From Paracoccaceae bacterium (lineage in GTDB: Bacteria > Pseudomonadota > Alphaproteobacteria > Rhodobacterales > Rhodobacteraceae), in NCBI GenBank assembly GCA_018222585.1, contig JAAFAB010000002.1, positions 496,001-560,000 of the forward strand: a stretch of DNA of 64,000 bases. The letters run 5' to 3'. The first letter of the stretch is position 1. Every line of letters starts with the position of its first letter. The position numbers were made by a program, and so were the translations under genes. The notes beneath the pieces were generated by a model that saw only the letters and a list, made by a program, of their open reading frames with translations, did no database searches and was not told the origin of the DNA. Positions 8,112 to 16,531 of this stretch are shown here, piece by piece.

Positions 8112-8987
8112 TCAGCGCGTCGGCACCGGGGTTTCGCCCCGGTAATCGTAGAAACCGCGCCCGGTCTTGCGGCCCAGCCAGCCGGCTTCGACGTATTTCG
8201 TCAGCAGCGGACAGGGCCGGTACTTGGTGTCCGCCAACCCCTCGTGCAGCACGTTCATGATCGCCAGGCAGGTATCCAGGCCGATGAAGTCCGCCAGCTC
8301 CAGCGGGCCCATCGGGTGATTGGCCCCAAGCCGCATGGCCCCGTCGATCGAGGTCACGTTGCCGACCCCCTCGTAGAGCGTGTAGACCGCTTCGTTGATC
8401 ATCGGCATCAGGATGCGATTGACAATGAAGGCCGGGAAATCCTCGGCCGAGGACGCGGTTTTCCCGAGCGTTTCCACCACCTTGAGGCAGGCGCCATAGG
8501 TCTCCTGGTCGGTGGCGATACCGCGGATCAGCTCGACCAGCTGCATCACCGGCACCGGATTCATGAAGTGGAACCCCATGAATTTCTCGGGCCGGTCGGT
8601 GCGGCTGGCCAGCCGGGTGATCGAGATCGACGAGGTGTTCGAGGTCAGGATCGTTGTGGGCTTCAGATGCGGCAGCAGGTCGGCGAAGATCGCTTCCTTG
8701 ACGTGCTCTTTTTCGGTCGCTGCCTCGATCACCAGGTCGGTCGGGCCGAGGTCGGCCAGCACCATGGTGGTCGAGATCCGCCCCAGGGCGGCATCCTTCT
8801 CGGCCGCCGAGATCTTCTCGCGGCTGACCTGGCGGTCCAGGTTCTTGGTAATTGTCGCCAGGGCGCGGTCCAGCGCCTCCTGGCTGATGTCGTTCAGCAG
8901 CACGTCGTAGCCCGACAGGGCGCAGACATGGGCAATTCCGTTGCCCATCTGTCCCGCGCCGATCACCCCAATCGTTCGGATCTCCAC
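8112..8987 (-). CDS. hbd: 3-hydroxybutyryl-CoA dehydrogenase
   Basis: A 291-residue 3-hydroxyacyl-CoA dehydrogenase. The N-terminal Rossmann fold has IGVIGAGQMGNGIAHV. The catalytic His and its surroundings are in GFHFMNPVPVMQLVE, and the C-terminal domain has GANHPMGPLELADFIGLD. It interconverts 3-hydroxybutyryl-CoA and acetoacetyl-CoA for butyrate/PHB metabolism and feeds the crotonyl-CoA pool used by Ccr. I chose a GTG start at 8987 (VEIRTIGVIG) because GGAGG sits five nt before it and the resulting length is the family norm. An ATG at 8999 (MEDHVEIRT) overlaps that ribosome site. Confidence 0.92.
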   Translation of the reverse strand: MEIRTIGVIGAGQMGNGIAHVCALSGYDVLLNDISQEALDRALATITKNLDRQVSREKISAAEKDAALGRISTTMVLADLGPTDLVIEAATEKEHVKEAIFADLLPHLKPTTILTSNTSSISITRLASRTDRPEKFMGFHFMNPVPVMQLVELIRGIATDQETYGACLKVVETLGKTASSAEDFPAFIVNRILMPMINEAVYTLYEGVGNVTSIDGAMRLGANHPMGPLELADFIGLDTCLAIMNVLHEGLADTKYRPCPLLTKYVEAGWLGRKTGRGFYDYRGETPVPTR

Positions 8988-9124
8988 GTGATCCTCCATT
9001 CCGGTCCTGAGTTGCGCGCAATGTGGACCCATGGGGCGCCCGCCGCAAGCCCCGCCGGGCTTAGCTGTTTGGCAAGCTTTCGCGGGCACACTGCAGGGTG
9101 GGTGAGTTATGTGTGGTGGGCGAG

Positions 9125-9961
9125 ATGAGCTTTGACCAGTTGGGCCGGGGTGGCCTGGACTATTTTCCGTGCCGTTACGGCCAGTCGAAAACGCTGTTCC
9201 GGGGGCCGAAGCGGCGCACCGATGGCGATTTCATCGCCTTCCTGGGCGGGGCAGAGACCTACGGCAGGTTCATCGCCCACCCCTATCCGGCCATCCTGGA
9301 GGACCGCCTGGGCCTGCCCGCGGTCAACCTCGGCTGGGCCAATGCGGGGGTGGACGCCTTTCTCTGCGATCCCGAACTGTTGCGCGTCGTGGCGCAGGCC
9401 CGGGTCGCGGTGATCCGCATCCTCGGGGCGCAGAACATGTCCAATCGCTTCTACGCTGTGCATCCGCGGCGCAACGACCGCTTCCTGCAGGCGTCCACCC
9501 TGCTGCAAACCGTCTATCGGGATGTCGACTTCACCGAGTTCCACTTTACCGGTCACCTGCTGACCAGCCTTCGCGCCCAGTCGCGCGATCGTTTCGCCAT
9601 GCTGCGCGAAGAGCTGCAACAGGCCTGGGTGGCGCGGATGGGCCAGCTGCTCGACCGCATTCCGGTGCCGGTGCTGCTGTTGTGGTTCGCCGATCACGAT
9701 CCCGGCGCGGCAGGTGATGACGAGGCGCTCGACCGCGACCCGCTCTTCGTCACCCCCGAGATGCTCGCCGCGCTGTCCGACCGGGTCAATGGTCTGGTCA
9801 CTTGCGTGCCCGGCCCCTCGGCCCAGGCCGAGGGCACCGCCGGGATGATCTTCTCGGCGATGGAGGCGCCCGCGGCCGCCGAGCAGCTCTCCTCCGCCGC
9901 CCATGGCGAGGTGGCCGAAGCGTTGGCCGGGCCGCTGAAAGACCTGCTCACACCCGGCTGA
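9125..9961 (+). CDS. DUF6473-like protein
   Basis: A 278-residue protein starting MSFDQLGRGGLDYFPCRYG, a start I associate with the Rhodobacteraceae DUF6473 family. No catalytic motif is obvious. There is no signal peptide or membrane segment. Conserved-looking stretches include GPKRRTDGDFIAFLGGAETYG and LGWANAGVDAFL. The layout, with GGAETYG and later LLLWFADHDP, is vaguely SGNH-hydrolase/sulfotransferase-like, but this is only a guess. The ATG at 9125 is preferred to the one at 9098 because it begins the conserved region. It sits alone between hbd and etfA. Confidence 0.7.
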   Translation: MSFDQLGRGGLDYFPCRYGQSKTLFRGPKRRTDGDFIAFLGGAETYGRFIAHPYPAILEDRLGLPAVNLGWANAGVDAFLCDPELLRVVAQARVAVIRILGAQNMSNRFYAVHPRRNDRFLQASTLLQTVYRDVDFTEFHFTGHLLTSLRAQSRDRFAMLREELQQAWVARMGQLLDRIPVPVLLLWFADHDPGAAGDDEALDRDPLFVTPEMLAALSDRVNGLVTCVPGPSAQAEGTAGMIFSAMEAPAAAEQLSSAAHGEVAEALAGPLKDLLTPG

Positions 9962-10041
9962 CGCTGCCCCGGTCTCTCCGGTTGCAATCAGTATTCATGG
10001 TCTCGGGATGGAACAGGGCCTCTCTTCCCATCCGATGGCCG

Positions 10042-10090
10042 AAAATACTGCGGGGGAGCTTCCGGCACGGAGGCGGGGGCAGCGCCCCCA
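10042..10090 (+). repeat. REP-like palindromic element, copy A
   Basis: An AAAATACTGCGGGGGAG opening is followed by a short stem (CTTCCGG..) and a GGGGGCAGCGCCCCC palindrome. The same architecture (AATACTCC-GGGGGAGG, short inverted stem, GGGGGCAG.GCCCCC) recurs at 10202, inside xdhB at 23424, and as a partial copy at 15088. Confidence 0.75.
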
Positions 10091-10201
10091 CGGCGCCCGC
10101 TCCAAGGACGCAGCCCGTCGGCTTGAGTATTTATGGCCGTCGAATAGGGGGATTTCGGTCCCGCTGGGGGCAACGGCCCTCCTTCATGTTCGATGGCGAG
10201 G

Positions 10202-10245
10202 AATACTCCGGGGGAGGCGCCGCAGGCGACGGGGGCAGAGCCCCC
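10202..10245 (+). repeat. REP-like palindromic element, copy B
   Basis: It begins AATACTCCGGGGGAGGC, continues through a GCC..GGC stem and ends GGGGGCAGAGCCCCC. It lies in the same orientation as copy A, about 110 bp away. Confidence 0.75.
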
Positions 10246-10267
10246 AGCCCCTTCCCGTCCAAGGCAA

Positions 10268-10293
10268 AAGGCCCGCCATGACTGACGGGCCTT
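10268..10293 (-). terminator. Terminator of the etfBA operon
   Basis: Inverted repeat AAGGCCCG (10268-10275) / CGGGCCTT (10286-10293) with a 10-nt loop, 40 nt after the etfA stop. Read on the minus strand it is followed by TTGCCTT, a weak T-rich tail. Confidence 0.7.
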
Positions 10294-10333
10294 CGCAATC
10301 TGCGTAGGGTGGGTGCAACCCACCTCTCCAGGT

Positions 10334-11260
10334 TCAGAGTTTCTCGATCAGCTCGGGCACGGCTTCGAAGAGGTCGGCGACCAGGCCGTAATCGGCAACC
10401 TGGAAGATCGGCGCCTCTTCGTCCTTGTTGATCGCCACGATGACCTTGGAATCCTTCATCCCGGCAAGGTGCTGGATCGCACCCGAGATTCCGACGGCCA
10501 CGTAGAGCTCGGGCGCCACGACCTTGCCGGTCTGACCCACCTGCCAGTCGTTCGGGGCGAAGCCCGAGTCGACGGCGGCGCGCGAGGCGCCGACGGCGGC
10601 GCCCAGCTTGTCGGCCAGCTTCTCGATCAGGGCGAAGTCCTCTTCCGAACCCACGCCACGGCCACCCGAGACGACGATCCCCGCCGAGGTCAGCTCGGGA
10701 CGGTCGCTCTCGGCCAGCTTGTCCTCGACCCATTCCGACAGGGCTGGATCCTCGGCGGCGCCGGTGGTCTCGACCGCGGCCGAGCCGCCATCGCCAGCGG
10801 CATCGAAGGTGGAGGTCCGGAAGGTGATGACCTTCTTGGGGTCCAGCGACTTGACGGTCTGGATGGCGTTGCCGGCGTAGATCGGACGCTCGAAGGTATC
10901 GGCATCGACCACGGCGGTCACGTCGGTCAGGATCATGACGTCCAGCAGCGCGGCGACGCGCGGCAGGATGTTCTTGGCATCGGTGGTGGCGGGCGCGACG
11001 ATATGGTCGAAGTCGGCGCCCAGCTTGGCCACCAGCACCGAGACGGGTTCCGCCAGGCGGTGCCCGTAAAGCGCGTCCTCGGCGACCAGCACCTTGGCGA
11101 CACCGGCAATCTTGGCGGCCTCGGCACCGGCCTCGGCGGCCTTCTCGCCAACCGCCAGCACGGTCACGTCACCCAGCTTCGCGGCAGCCGAGACGGCCTT
11201 GGCGGTGGCATCCAGCGCCAGCACGCCGTCGTTGATTTCGGCAAGCAGAAGAACGGCCAT
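10334..11260 (-). CDS. etfA: Electron transfer flavoprotein subunit alpha
   Basis: A 308-residue FAD-binding ETF alpha subunit. The C-terminal FAD domain shows VSGGRGVGS, then [20 protein letters not shown] and the [17 protein letters not shown] signature, with a NKDEEAPIF motif near the end. Together with EtfB it carries electrons from acyl-CoA dehydrogenases and from dimethylglycine/sarcosine-type dehydrogenases to ETF:quinone oxidoreductase. Its ATG overlaps the etfB stop (TAATG), so the subunits are translationally coupled. The gene is near hbd, consistent with fatty-acid and C4-acyl metabolism. Confidence 0.96.
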   Translation of the reverse strand: MAVLLLAEINDGVLALDATAKAVSAAAKLGDVTVLAVGEKAAEAGAEAAKIAGVAKVLVAEDALYGHRLAEPVSVLVAKLGADFDHIVAPATTDAKNILPRVAALLDVMILTDVTAVVDADTFERPIYAGNAIQTVKSLDPKKVITFRTSTFDAAGDGGSAAVETTGAAEDPALSEWVEDKLAESDRPELTSAGIVVSGGRGVGSEEDFALIEKLADKLGAAVGASRAAVDSGFAPNDWQVGQTGKVVAPELYVAVGISGAIQHLAGMKDSKVIVAINKDEEAPIFQVADYGLVADLFEAVPELIEKL

Positions 11261-12018
11261 TACACGATCCCCTTCTCTTTGAGTTTCGCCACCAGCTCAT
11301 CGACCGAGCCGACGATCTCGCCAGCCTGACGGGCCTCGGGCTCGGCGGTCTTGACGACTTGCAGGCGCGGGGTCACGTCGATGCCGTAGTCCTCGGGCGT
11401 CTTGGTTTCCAGCGGCTTCTTCTTCGCCTTCATGATGTTGGGCAGCGAGGCGTAGCGCGGTTCGTTCAGACGCAGGTCGGTGGTGACGATGGCGGGCAGC
11501 TTCACCTTGATCGACTGCAGGCCGCCGTCGACCTCGCGGGTGACCAGCGCGGCACCGTCCTCGATCTTCAGCTCGTTGGCGAAGGTCGCCTGGGACCAGC
11601 CCAGCAGGGCCGACAGCATCTGGCCGGTGGCGTTCATGTCGTTGTCGATCGCCTGCTTGCCGGCGATGACCAGCTCGGGCGCTTCCTCGTCGATCACGGC
11701 CTTCAGCAGCTTGGCAACGGCCAGCGGCTCGATGTCGGTATGCACGTCATCGGCGGCGGTGATCAGGATGGCGCGGTCGGCACCCATGGCCAGGGCGGTG
11801 CGCAGGGTTTCCTGCGCCTTGGCGACGCCGATCGAGACCACGATGACCTCCGAGGCGGTGCCCGCTTCCTTCAGGCGGATCGCCTCTTCGACGGCGATCT
11901 CGTCGAAGGGGTTCATCGACATCTTCACATTGTCCAGATCGACGCCCGATCCGTCCGCTTTGACGCGAACCTTCACGTTGTAGTCGATCACGCGTTTGAC
12001 AGGCACCAGCACCTTCAT
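11260..12018 (-). CDS. etfB: Electron transfer flavoprotein subunit beta
   Basis: A 252-residue ETF beta subunit that binds AMP and pairs with EtfA. It starts [20 protein letters not shown] and contains [11 protein letters not shown], the adenine-nucleotide region [15 protein letters not shown], and the beta-subunit signature around [21 protein letters not shown]. It is the first gene of the etfBA operon. A PhaR-type site lies about 170 nt upstream. Confidence 0.97.
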   Translation of the reverse strand: MKVLVPVKRVIDYNVKVRVKADGSGVDLDNVKMSMNPFDEIAVEEAIRLKEAGTASEVIVVSIGVAKAQETLRTALAMGADRAILITAADDVHTDIEPLAVAKLLKAVIDEEAPELVIAGKQAIDNDMNATGQMLSALLGWSQATFANELKIEDGAALVTREVDGGLQSIKVKLPAIVTTDLRLNEPRYASLPNIMKAKKKPLETKTPEDYGIDVTPRLQVVKTAEPEARQAGEIVGSVDELVAKLKEKGIV

Positions 12019-12516
12019 CTGCGCTCACTCCCTTTCTCTCTCTGGACCCTGGCGGATTCGTGCAGGGTCTTCCATCTCACGAAAGGTGATATAGGCTCAC
12101 AGTCAGCGGTGACAGGTCAAAAGGGACATTCTCCTGCGCTGCAACGTCACGTTTTCGTCCGCATGGCGGGTGTATTTCTGCAATGCAGAATGTTGATGCG
12201 GTGCCCCGGCAAAGTCATTCAAGCGACTCATAGGCCCGGATTTCCGCGCTTTCGGGGCGACTCGCCGTGCATCGGCGGGTGGGATGCGTACCAACCGGGC
12301 GCCGACGGATACGGGAGGCGCGCATGATGGCTGAAGATAGGGCAGCGGGACGCCGCCGGGCCGGGCGTTGCCGCTTCGAGCGAGGCGGAAAATCGCGCCG
12401 ACCCGCCGCGAGGTCGCATTCAGGCTCTACAAAGTCGGCTGGACCCATCGCGATCTGTGCCACCTGCTAAAGCTGTCGAAACAGCGTTCAGGCCGCATGT
12501 CAGCGAAAGGTCTCAG
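12019..12516. other. 498-nt divergent region between etfBA and the dimethylglycine-dehydrogenase-like gene
   Basis: It contains a 15-bp palindrome (12176-12190, listed separately) in its etfB-proximal half. The half nearest the plus-strand gene (about 12346-12516) is GC-rich and has an open frame without a start codon, which looks like chance coding or a remnant. No RNA gene is recognisable. Confidence 0.55.
12176..12190. promoter_or_regulatory. PhaR-type operator candidate upstream of etfBA
   Basis: A perfect palindrome TTCTGCA-A-TGCAGAA. Its core CTGC-AAT-GCAG matches the CTGC-N3/4-GCAG site described for the polyhydroxybutyrate-responsive repressor PhaR of Paracoccus/Rhodobacter. It lies 158 nt upstream of the etfB ATG and about 330 nt from the divergent gene. 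Confidence 0.5.
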
Positions 12517-15009
12517 ATGAAAACCCAGGTCAAAGCTCTTGTCGTCGGTGGTGGTGCCGTCGGCACCTCCATTGCCTACCATATCGCCAAGGCGGGCTGG
12601 CAGGACGTGATGCTGCTGGAGAGGGACGAGCTGACCTCGGGCTCGACCTGGCACGCCGCCGGCCTGCTGCCGCTCTTCAACATGAGCTTCGCGACCACCC
12701 ATATCCACAAGTACTCGGTCGAGTTCTACAAGACGCTGGAGGCCGAAACCGGGCTGAACGCCGGATTCTCCATCGTCGGCAACCTGCGCATGGCCCAGAC
12801 CAAGGCGCGGATGGACGAATACATGGTCTACGCGACCACCGCCGAGACCTGTGGCGTGCCCTACGAGTGGATGACCCCCGCGCAGATCAAGGACCGCTGG
12901 CCGCTGGTCAACATCGAGGGGCTGGAGGGCGCGATCTTCCACCCCACCGATGGCTACATCAACCCCGCCGATGTCACCATGGCCATGGCCAAGGGCGCCC
13001 GCCAGCGCGGCGTGATGATCGAACGCAAGTGGCAGGTCGATGGCTACCACTGGACCGGCGAGGCCTGGGAAGTCACCTGCACGAAGATGGCCGAAAAGGG
13101 CGGCAACCTGGTGCCGACCGAAGAGCAGATCGTGATCACCGCCGAACATGTCGTCACCGCCACCGGCAACCACGCGCAGCGCACTGCCAAGCTTCTGGGC
13201 ATCAAGACCCCCGCGATCCCGGTCGAGCACCAGTTCATCGTCACCGAGCCCGACCCCGAGCTGGTCGCCTACCGCAACGCCGGTGGCGCCGAGCACCCGG
13301 TGCTGCGCGATGCCGATGCCAAGTGGTACGTCCGCGAAGAGCGGGGCGGCTGGATCCTCGGCCCCTACGAGCGCAACGCGCCTGCGCGTTTCCGCTTCGG
13401 TGTGCCCGACAGCTTCCGCGCCGACCTCTTCCCGCTCGACCTGGAGCGGATCGAGGAAGAGTACATGTCGATGATCCATCGTCTGCCCTCCTCGGAAACC
13501 GTTGGTCTGAAAGACGATTTCAACGGCCCGATCTGCTACACCCCCGACGGCAACCCGCTGGTCGGCCCGGCGCCGGGGCTGCGCAACATGTGGCTGGCCG
13601 AGGGCTTCTCCTTCGGGATCACCGCCGCCGGCGGCACCGGCTATTACCTCGCCCAGATGATGGTCGAGGGCGAGGCCGAGATCGACATGGCCTCCCTCGA
13701 TCCCAAGCGCTACGGCACCTGGCAGAGCAACGACTGGGCCGTGGCCAAGAACGAAGAGGCCTACGAACACGTCTTCATCCTGCACCACCCCGACGAGGAA
13801 CGCGAAGCGGCCCGTCCCCTGCGCACCTCGCCCGCCTATGACCGCCAGAAGGCGGCCGGCGCGCAGTTCGGCCAGGCCGGGGGCTGGGAACGCCCCAACT
13901 ACTACGCGCCCGTCGGCTTCGACGACCATGCCTCGCGCAGCTTCCGTCGCGGCGGCTGGTGGCAATATGCGGTGGAAGAGGCCAAGGCCGTGCGTGAGGG
14001 CGTTGGCCTGATCGACGCCACCGCCTTCACCAAGCACCTGCTGAAGGGCCCGGGCGCCACCGCCTTCCTGGACTGGTTCACCTGCAACAAGCTGCCCAAG
14101 GTCGGCCGCATCAACCTGACCTATGCGCTGACCTCCGCGGGCACCACGCGCACCGAATACACCATCGTGCGCCTGGCCGAGGATACCTATTACCTGGTCT
14201 CCGCCGGGGCCTGGCAGGCTTATGACAGCGATTTCCTGATGAAGGCCATCGAGGACAAGATCCCCGAGTTCGGCTGGATGTCCTGCACCGATGTCACGAC
14301 CCAGTGGGGCGTCTTCGCCATTGCCGGGCCAAAGTCGCGCGACCTGCTGAAGACCCTGATCCGCGATGCCGACCCCGAGACGGCGCTGTCCAACAAGCGC
14401 TTCCCCTGGCTCTCGGCCCGCCAGATCGAGCTGGGCATGGTCCCCGTCAACGCCATCCGTGTCGCCTATACCGGCGAGCTGGGCTGGGAGCTGCATCACC
14501 CGATCGAGATGCAGAACCACCTCTGGGATGCGCTGATGAAGGCCGGAGAGCCCTTTGGCCTGAAGCTGGTCGGCGGTCGCGCCCAGAACTGGCTGCGCCA
14601 GGAGAAGAGCTACCGCGCCTTCGGCAACGAACTGGGCCGCGACGCGACCCCGCTGGAGGCCGACCTGCCGCGCTTCATCGACCTGTCCAAGGACTTCGCC
14701 GGCAAGGCCGAGCTCGAGGCCAAGGGCGTGCGCTCGAAGTGCGTCACCCTGCTGATCGACGGTCCGGAAGATGCCGATCCCTGGGGCCGCGAGGCGCTTT
14801 ACGATGGCGCGACCCGCGTCGGGCGCCTGACCTCGGGCGGCTATTCGGTGGCCTTCGGCAAATCCATCGGCATGGGTTATGTCGCGCCCGAGACCGCCGT
14901 GGTGGGCAAGACGCTGCAGGTCAAGATGTTCGACAAGCTCTGGGAGGCGGTCATCGTCGAGGACAGCCCCTATGATCCGAAGAACGAGAAGATCCGCATC
15001 GACGGCTGA
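12517..15009 (+). CDS. Dimethylglycine/sarcosine dehydrogenase-like flavoprotein (DAO + GcvT)
   Basis: An 830-residue two-domain enzyme. The N-terminal half is a DAO-type FAD domain (VVGGGAVGTSIAYHIAKAG near residues 9-27; then SGSTWHAAGLLP, typical of dimethylglycine and sarcosine dehydrogenases). The C-terminal half is a GcvT/aminomethyltransferase-like folate domain (MSCTDVTTQWGVFAIAGPKS; YTGELGWELHHP). Such proteins demethylate dimethylglycine, sarcosine or related N-methyl amines, pass the C1 unit to tetrahydrofolate and electrons to ETF. The nearby etfBA operon is a plausible electron acceptor. The ATG at 12517 was chosen over 12457 because it begins the Rossmann fold. The exact substrate is unknown. 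Confidence 0.85.
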   Translation: MKTQVKALVVGGGAVGTSIAYHIAKAGWQDVMLLERDELTSGSTWHAAGLLPLFNMSFATTHIHKYSVEFYKTLEAETGLNAGFSIVGNLRMAQTKARMDEYMVYATTAETCGVPYEWMTPAQIKDRWPLVNIEGLEGAIFHPTDGYINPADVTMAMAKGARQRGVMIERKWQVDGYHWTGEAWEVTCTKMAEKGGNLVPTEEQIVITAEHVVTATGNHAQRTAKLLGIKTPAIPVEHQFIVTEPDPELVAYRNAGGAEHPVLRDADAKWYVREERGGWILGPYERNAPARFRFGVPDSFRADLFPLDLERIEEEYMSMIHRLPSSETVGLKDDFNGPICYTPDGNPLVGPAPGLRNMWLAEGFSFGITAAGGTGYYLAQMMVEGEAEIDMASLDPKRYGTWQSNDWAVAKNEEAYEHVFILHHPDEEREAARPLRTSPAYDRQKAAGAQFGQAGGWERPNYYAPVGFDDHASRSFRRGGWWQYAVEEAKAVREGVGLIDATAFTKHLLKGPGATAFLDWFTCNKLPKVGRINLTYALTSAGTTRTEYTIVRLAEDTYYLVSAGAWQAYDSDFLMKAIEDKIPEFGWMSCTDVTTQWGVFAIAGPKSRDLLKTLIRDADPETALSNKRFPWLSARQIELGMVPVNAIRVAYTGELGWELHHPIEMQNHLWDALMKAGEPFGLKLVGGRAQNWLRQEKSYRAFGNELGRDATPLEADLPRFIDLSKDFAGKAELEAKGVRSKCVTLLIDGPEDADPWGREALYDGATRVGRLTSGGYSVAFGKSIGMGYVAPETAVVGKTLQVKMFDKLWEAVIVEDSPYDPKNEKIRIDG

Positions 15010-15027
15010 TCGCTGCGGGAAGGCGGT

Positions 15028-15060
15028 AAAGGGGCCGGGCCTTCGGGGTCCGGCCCTTTT
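15028..15060 (+). terminator. Rho-independent terminator with TTCG loop
   Basis: An approximately 14-bp stem (AAAGGGGCCGGGCC pairing with GGTCCGGCCCTTTT, two G-T pairs) closed by a TTCG-type loop and ending in a T-run. It starts 19 nt after the stop codon of the dehydrogenase-like gene. Confidence 0.85.
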
Positions 15061-15087
15061 CCTTGCCGGGTGCCTGGCCGATCTGTC

Positions 15088-15111
15088 GGAGGCCTCCGGC
15101 GGGAGTATTTT
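15088..15111 (-). repeat. Partial REP-like palindromic element
   Basis: Read on the minus strand it is AAAATACTCCCGCCGGAGGCC, which matches the opening and first stem of the elements at 10042 and 10202 but lacks the GGGGGC..GCCCCC half. Confidence 0.6.
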
Positions 15112-15272
15112 CAGCCTGGTGATGATATGGGCCGCGCGCTCCGTTGACCGGGCCTGGTGCGGTTGAAAGTATCGACGTTGCACCGACTCGATGCCGACAG
15201 GGCATTTCGGGGGCCAAGGGCCTGTGAACCCGAGATTTTGCCGGGTGAGTCGCAGGAAACCCGAAGGGTCCC

Positions 15273-16349
15273 TTAACCAAATCGGGCGGGGGATAGCGCG
15301 GTGACGACCTCTTCGGGCAGCTCGGGCGCGCGACCCAGAAGCAGGTCGGCGGCGAGGCGCGCGGCGGCGGGGGCGGTCTGGAAACCGTAGCCGCCCTGGC
15401 CTGCGAGCCACAGGAAATCGGGATTTGCGGGGGCGCGACCGATGACCAGCGCGTGATCCGGCGCGAAGCTGCGCAGCCCGGCCCAGGAGTGTTCAAGGCG
15501 GGTGACCTCCATGGTCACCATCTCCTCGAAGCGGGCCAGCCCTTCGGCCAGAACCATGTCGTCGGCCCAGGCGTCCATCGGCGGCATCGGGTCTGCCTCG
15601 GAGGGTGAGACCAGCAGCTTGCCCGCCTGCGCCTTGGCGTACCAGCGTTCCCCCGCCGCGTCGACGAAGGCCCAGCCGGAGGTGTCCAGACCATCGGGCA
15701 GGGGCAGCACCGCCATGGAACGGCGATAGGGCTGGACCCCCAGGGGCGAGATCCCGGCCAGCCGCGCGATGTCATCGGCCCAGGCCCCGGCGGCATTGAC
15801 CACGACCTTGGCGCTGAACGATTTTTCGCCTGCGCTGACCTGCCAGCTGCCGTCGTGCTGCAGGGCCGTGACCTCGGCGCCGGTCTCGATCGCGACGCCT
15901 CCGGTCAGGGCGGCCTTGCGGGCGTTCTGCACCATCAGATCGGTGTCCATGGCGAAGGTGTCGTGGCGCATCGCGGTGCGGGTGATCACCGCCGGGTCGA
16001 GCAGGGGGAAGTAGGGCTGTGCCTCTGCCAGCGGTACCCGCGACAGGCCGAGGCCCGCCGCCTCCTCGTCGAAGATCGCCTCGTCCTCGGCCCGGCCCAG
16101 CATCAGCATGGGCCTGGGGCTGAGGATACCGCCCGCATGGTGGCTGTCTTCGCTGGCGTGGTTCAGGGCGCGCACGATCCGGTTGCCGTAGTCACCAATG
16201 TACATCGCCGCCGAGCGCCCGGAGGCGTGGTAGGCCAGATGCGGCTCGCGCTCCAGCAGGCGCACCGAGGCATGGGGGGCCAGTTCTGCGGCCAGGGACA
16301 GCCCGGCGATGCCGCCGCCGATGATCAGGATATCGCTCGTGTCGTTCAT
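15273..16349 (-). CDS. FAD-dependent DAO-family oxidoreductase
   Basis: A 358-residue amino-acid/amine oxidase-type flavoprotein. The FAD motif is ILIIGGGIAGLSLAAELA (residues 7-24). It also has VVNAAGAWADDIARLAG and the C-terminal FLWLAGQGGYGFQTAPA segment typical of the DAO family (glycine oxidase/DadA-like). It is expected to oxidise an amino acid or secondary amine. I chose the ATG at 16349 (MNDTSDILIIGG). Upstream in-frame sequence reads through the tandem TTTGCAAA sites and is not family-like. It lies downstream of the nucleoside transporter genes on the same strand, but separated by a strong hairpin. Confidence 0.82.
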   Translation of the reverse strand: MNDTSDILIIGGGIAGLSLAAELAPHASVRLLEREPHLAYHASGRSAAMYIGDYGNRIVRALNHASEDSHHAGGILSPRPMLMLGRAEDEAIFDEEAAGLGLSRVPLAEAQPYFPLLDPAVITRTAMRHDTFAMDTDLMVQNARKAALTGGVAIETGAEVTALQHDGSWQVSAGEKSFSAKVVVNAAGAWADDIARLAGISPLGVQPYRRSMAVLPLPDGLDTSGWAFVDAAGERWYAKAQAGKLLVSPSEADPMPPMDAWADDMVLAEGLARFEEMVTMEVTRLEHSWAGLRSFAPDHALVIGRAPANPDFLWLAGQGGYGFQTAPAAARLAADLLLGRAPELPEEVVTALSPARFG

Positions 16350-16430
16350 CTGGGCACTCTGGCACGGGGCAGGGGGTGGCGCCAACCCTGTCTCGGGGGA
16401 ATTTCCGACGGCTTTCAGGAGCTTGCTGGC

Positions 16431-16459
16431 TTTGCAAAGAGGGGGGGCGGCTTTGCAAA
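16431..16459. promoter_or_regulatory. Tandem TTTGCAAA operator pair
   Basis: Two copies of the palindrome TTTGCAAA (16431-16438 and 16452-16459), both inside CTTTGCAAAG, with starts exactly 21 bp apart (two helical turns). They lie about 80-110 bp upstream of the DAO-type gene starting at 16349. The sequence resembles RamB/short-chain-acyl regulator sites. Confidence 0.55.
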
Positions 16460-16465
16460 GCAATA

Positions 16466-16494
16466 CGCCCCGGCAGGGCGGACCTGCCGGGGCG
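16466..16494 (-). terminator. Hairpin terminator after the BMP-family gene
   Basis: A perfect 12-bp inverted repeat CGCCCCGGCAGG / CCTGCCGGGGCG with a 5-nt loop, 37 nt after the stop of the substrate-binding protein gene. On the minus strand it is followed by TATTGCTTTG. It separates the transporter operon from the downstream oxidase. Confidence 0.75.
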
Positions 16495-16531
16495 CGAAGC
16501 TGTCAGCCCTCGGGGCTTACTGGCGACAACC

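Larger units (their letters stand above)
9962..10333. other. 372-nt gap with two palindromic REP-like elements and the etfA terminator
   Basis: The gap separates the convergent DUF6473-like and etfA genes. It contains two copies of a GC-rich palindromic element (10042-10090 and 10202-10245), a hairpin terminator at 10268-10293, and no supported gene. Confidence 0.7.

Noticed and set aside
8988-9089. Longer 3-hydroxybutyryl-CoA dehydrogenase start at 9089 or 8999
   Set aside because: The extra residues do not belong to the family; a GTG at 8987 has a GGAGG at the right distance.
12346-12516. Open frame ending ..VGWTHRDLCHLLKLSK.. that looks like a helix-turn-helix tail upstream of the dimethylglycine-dehydrogenase-like gene
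   Set aside because: No start codon in the frame (a TAG is reached upstream); GC-rich frame openness probably by chance.
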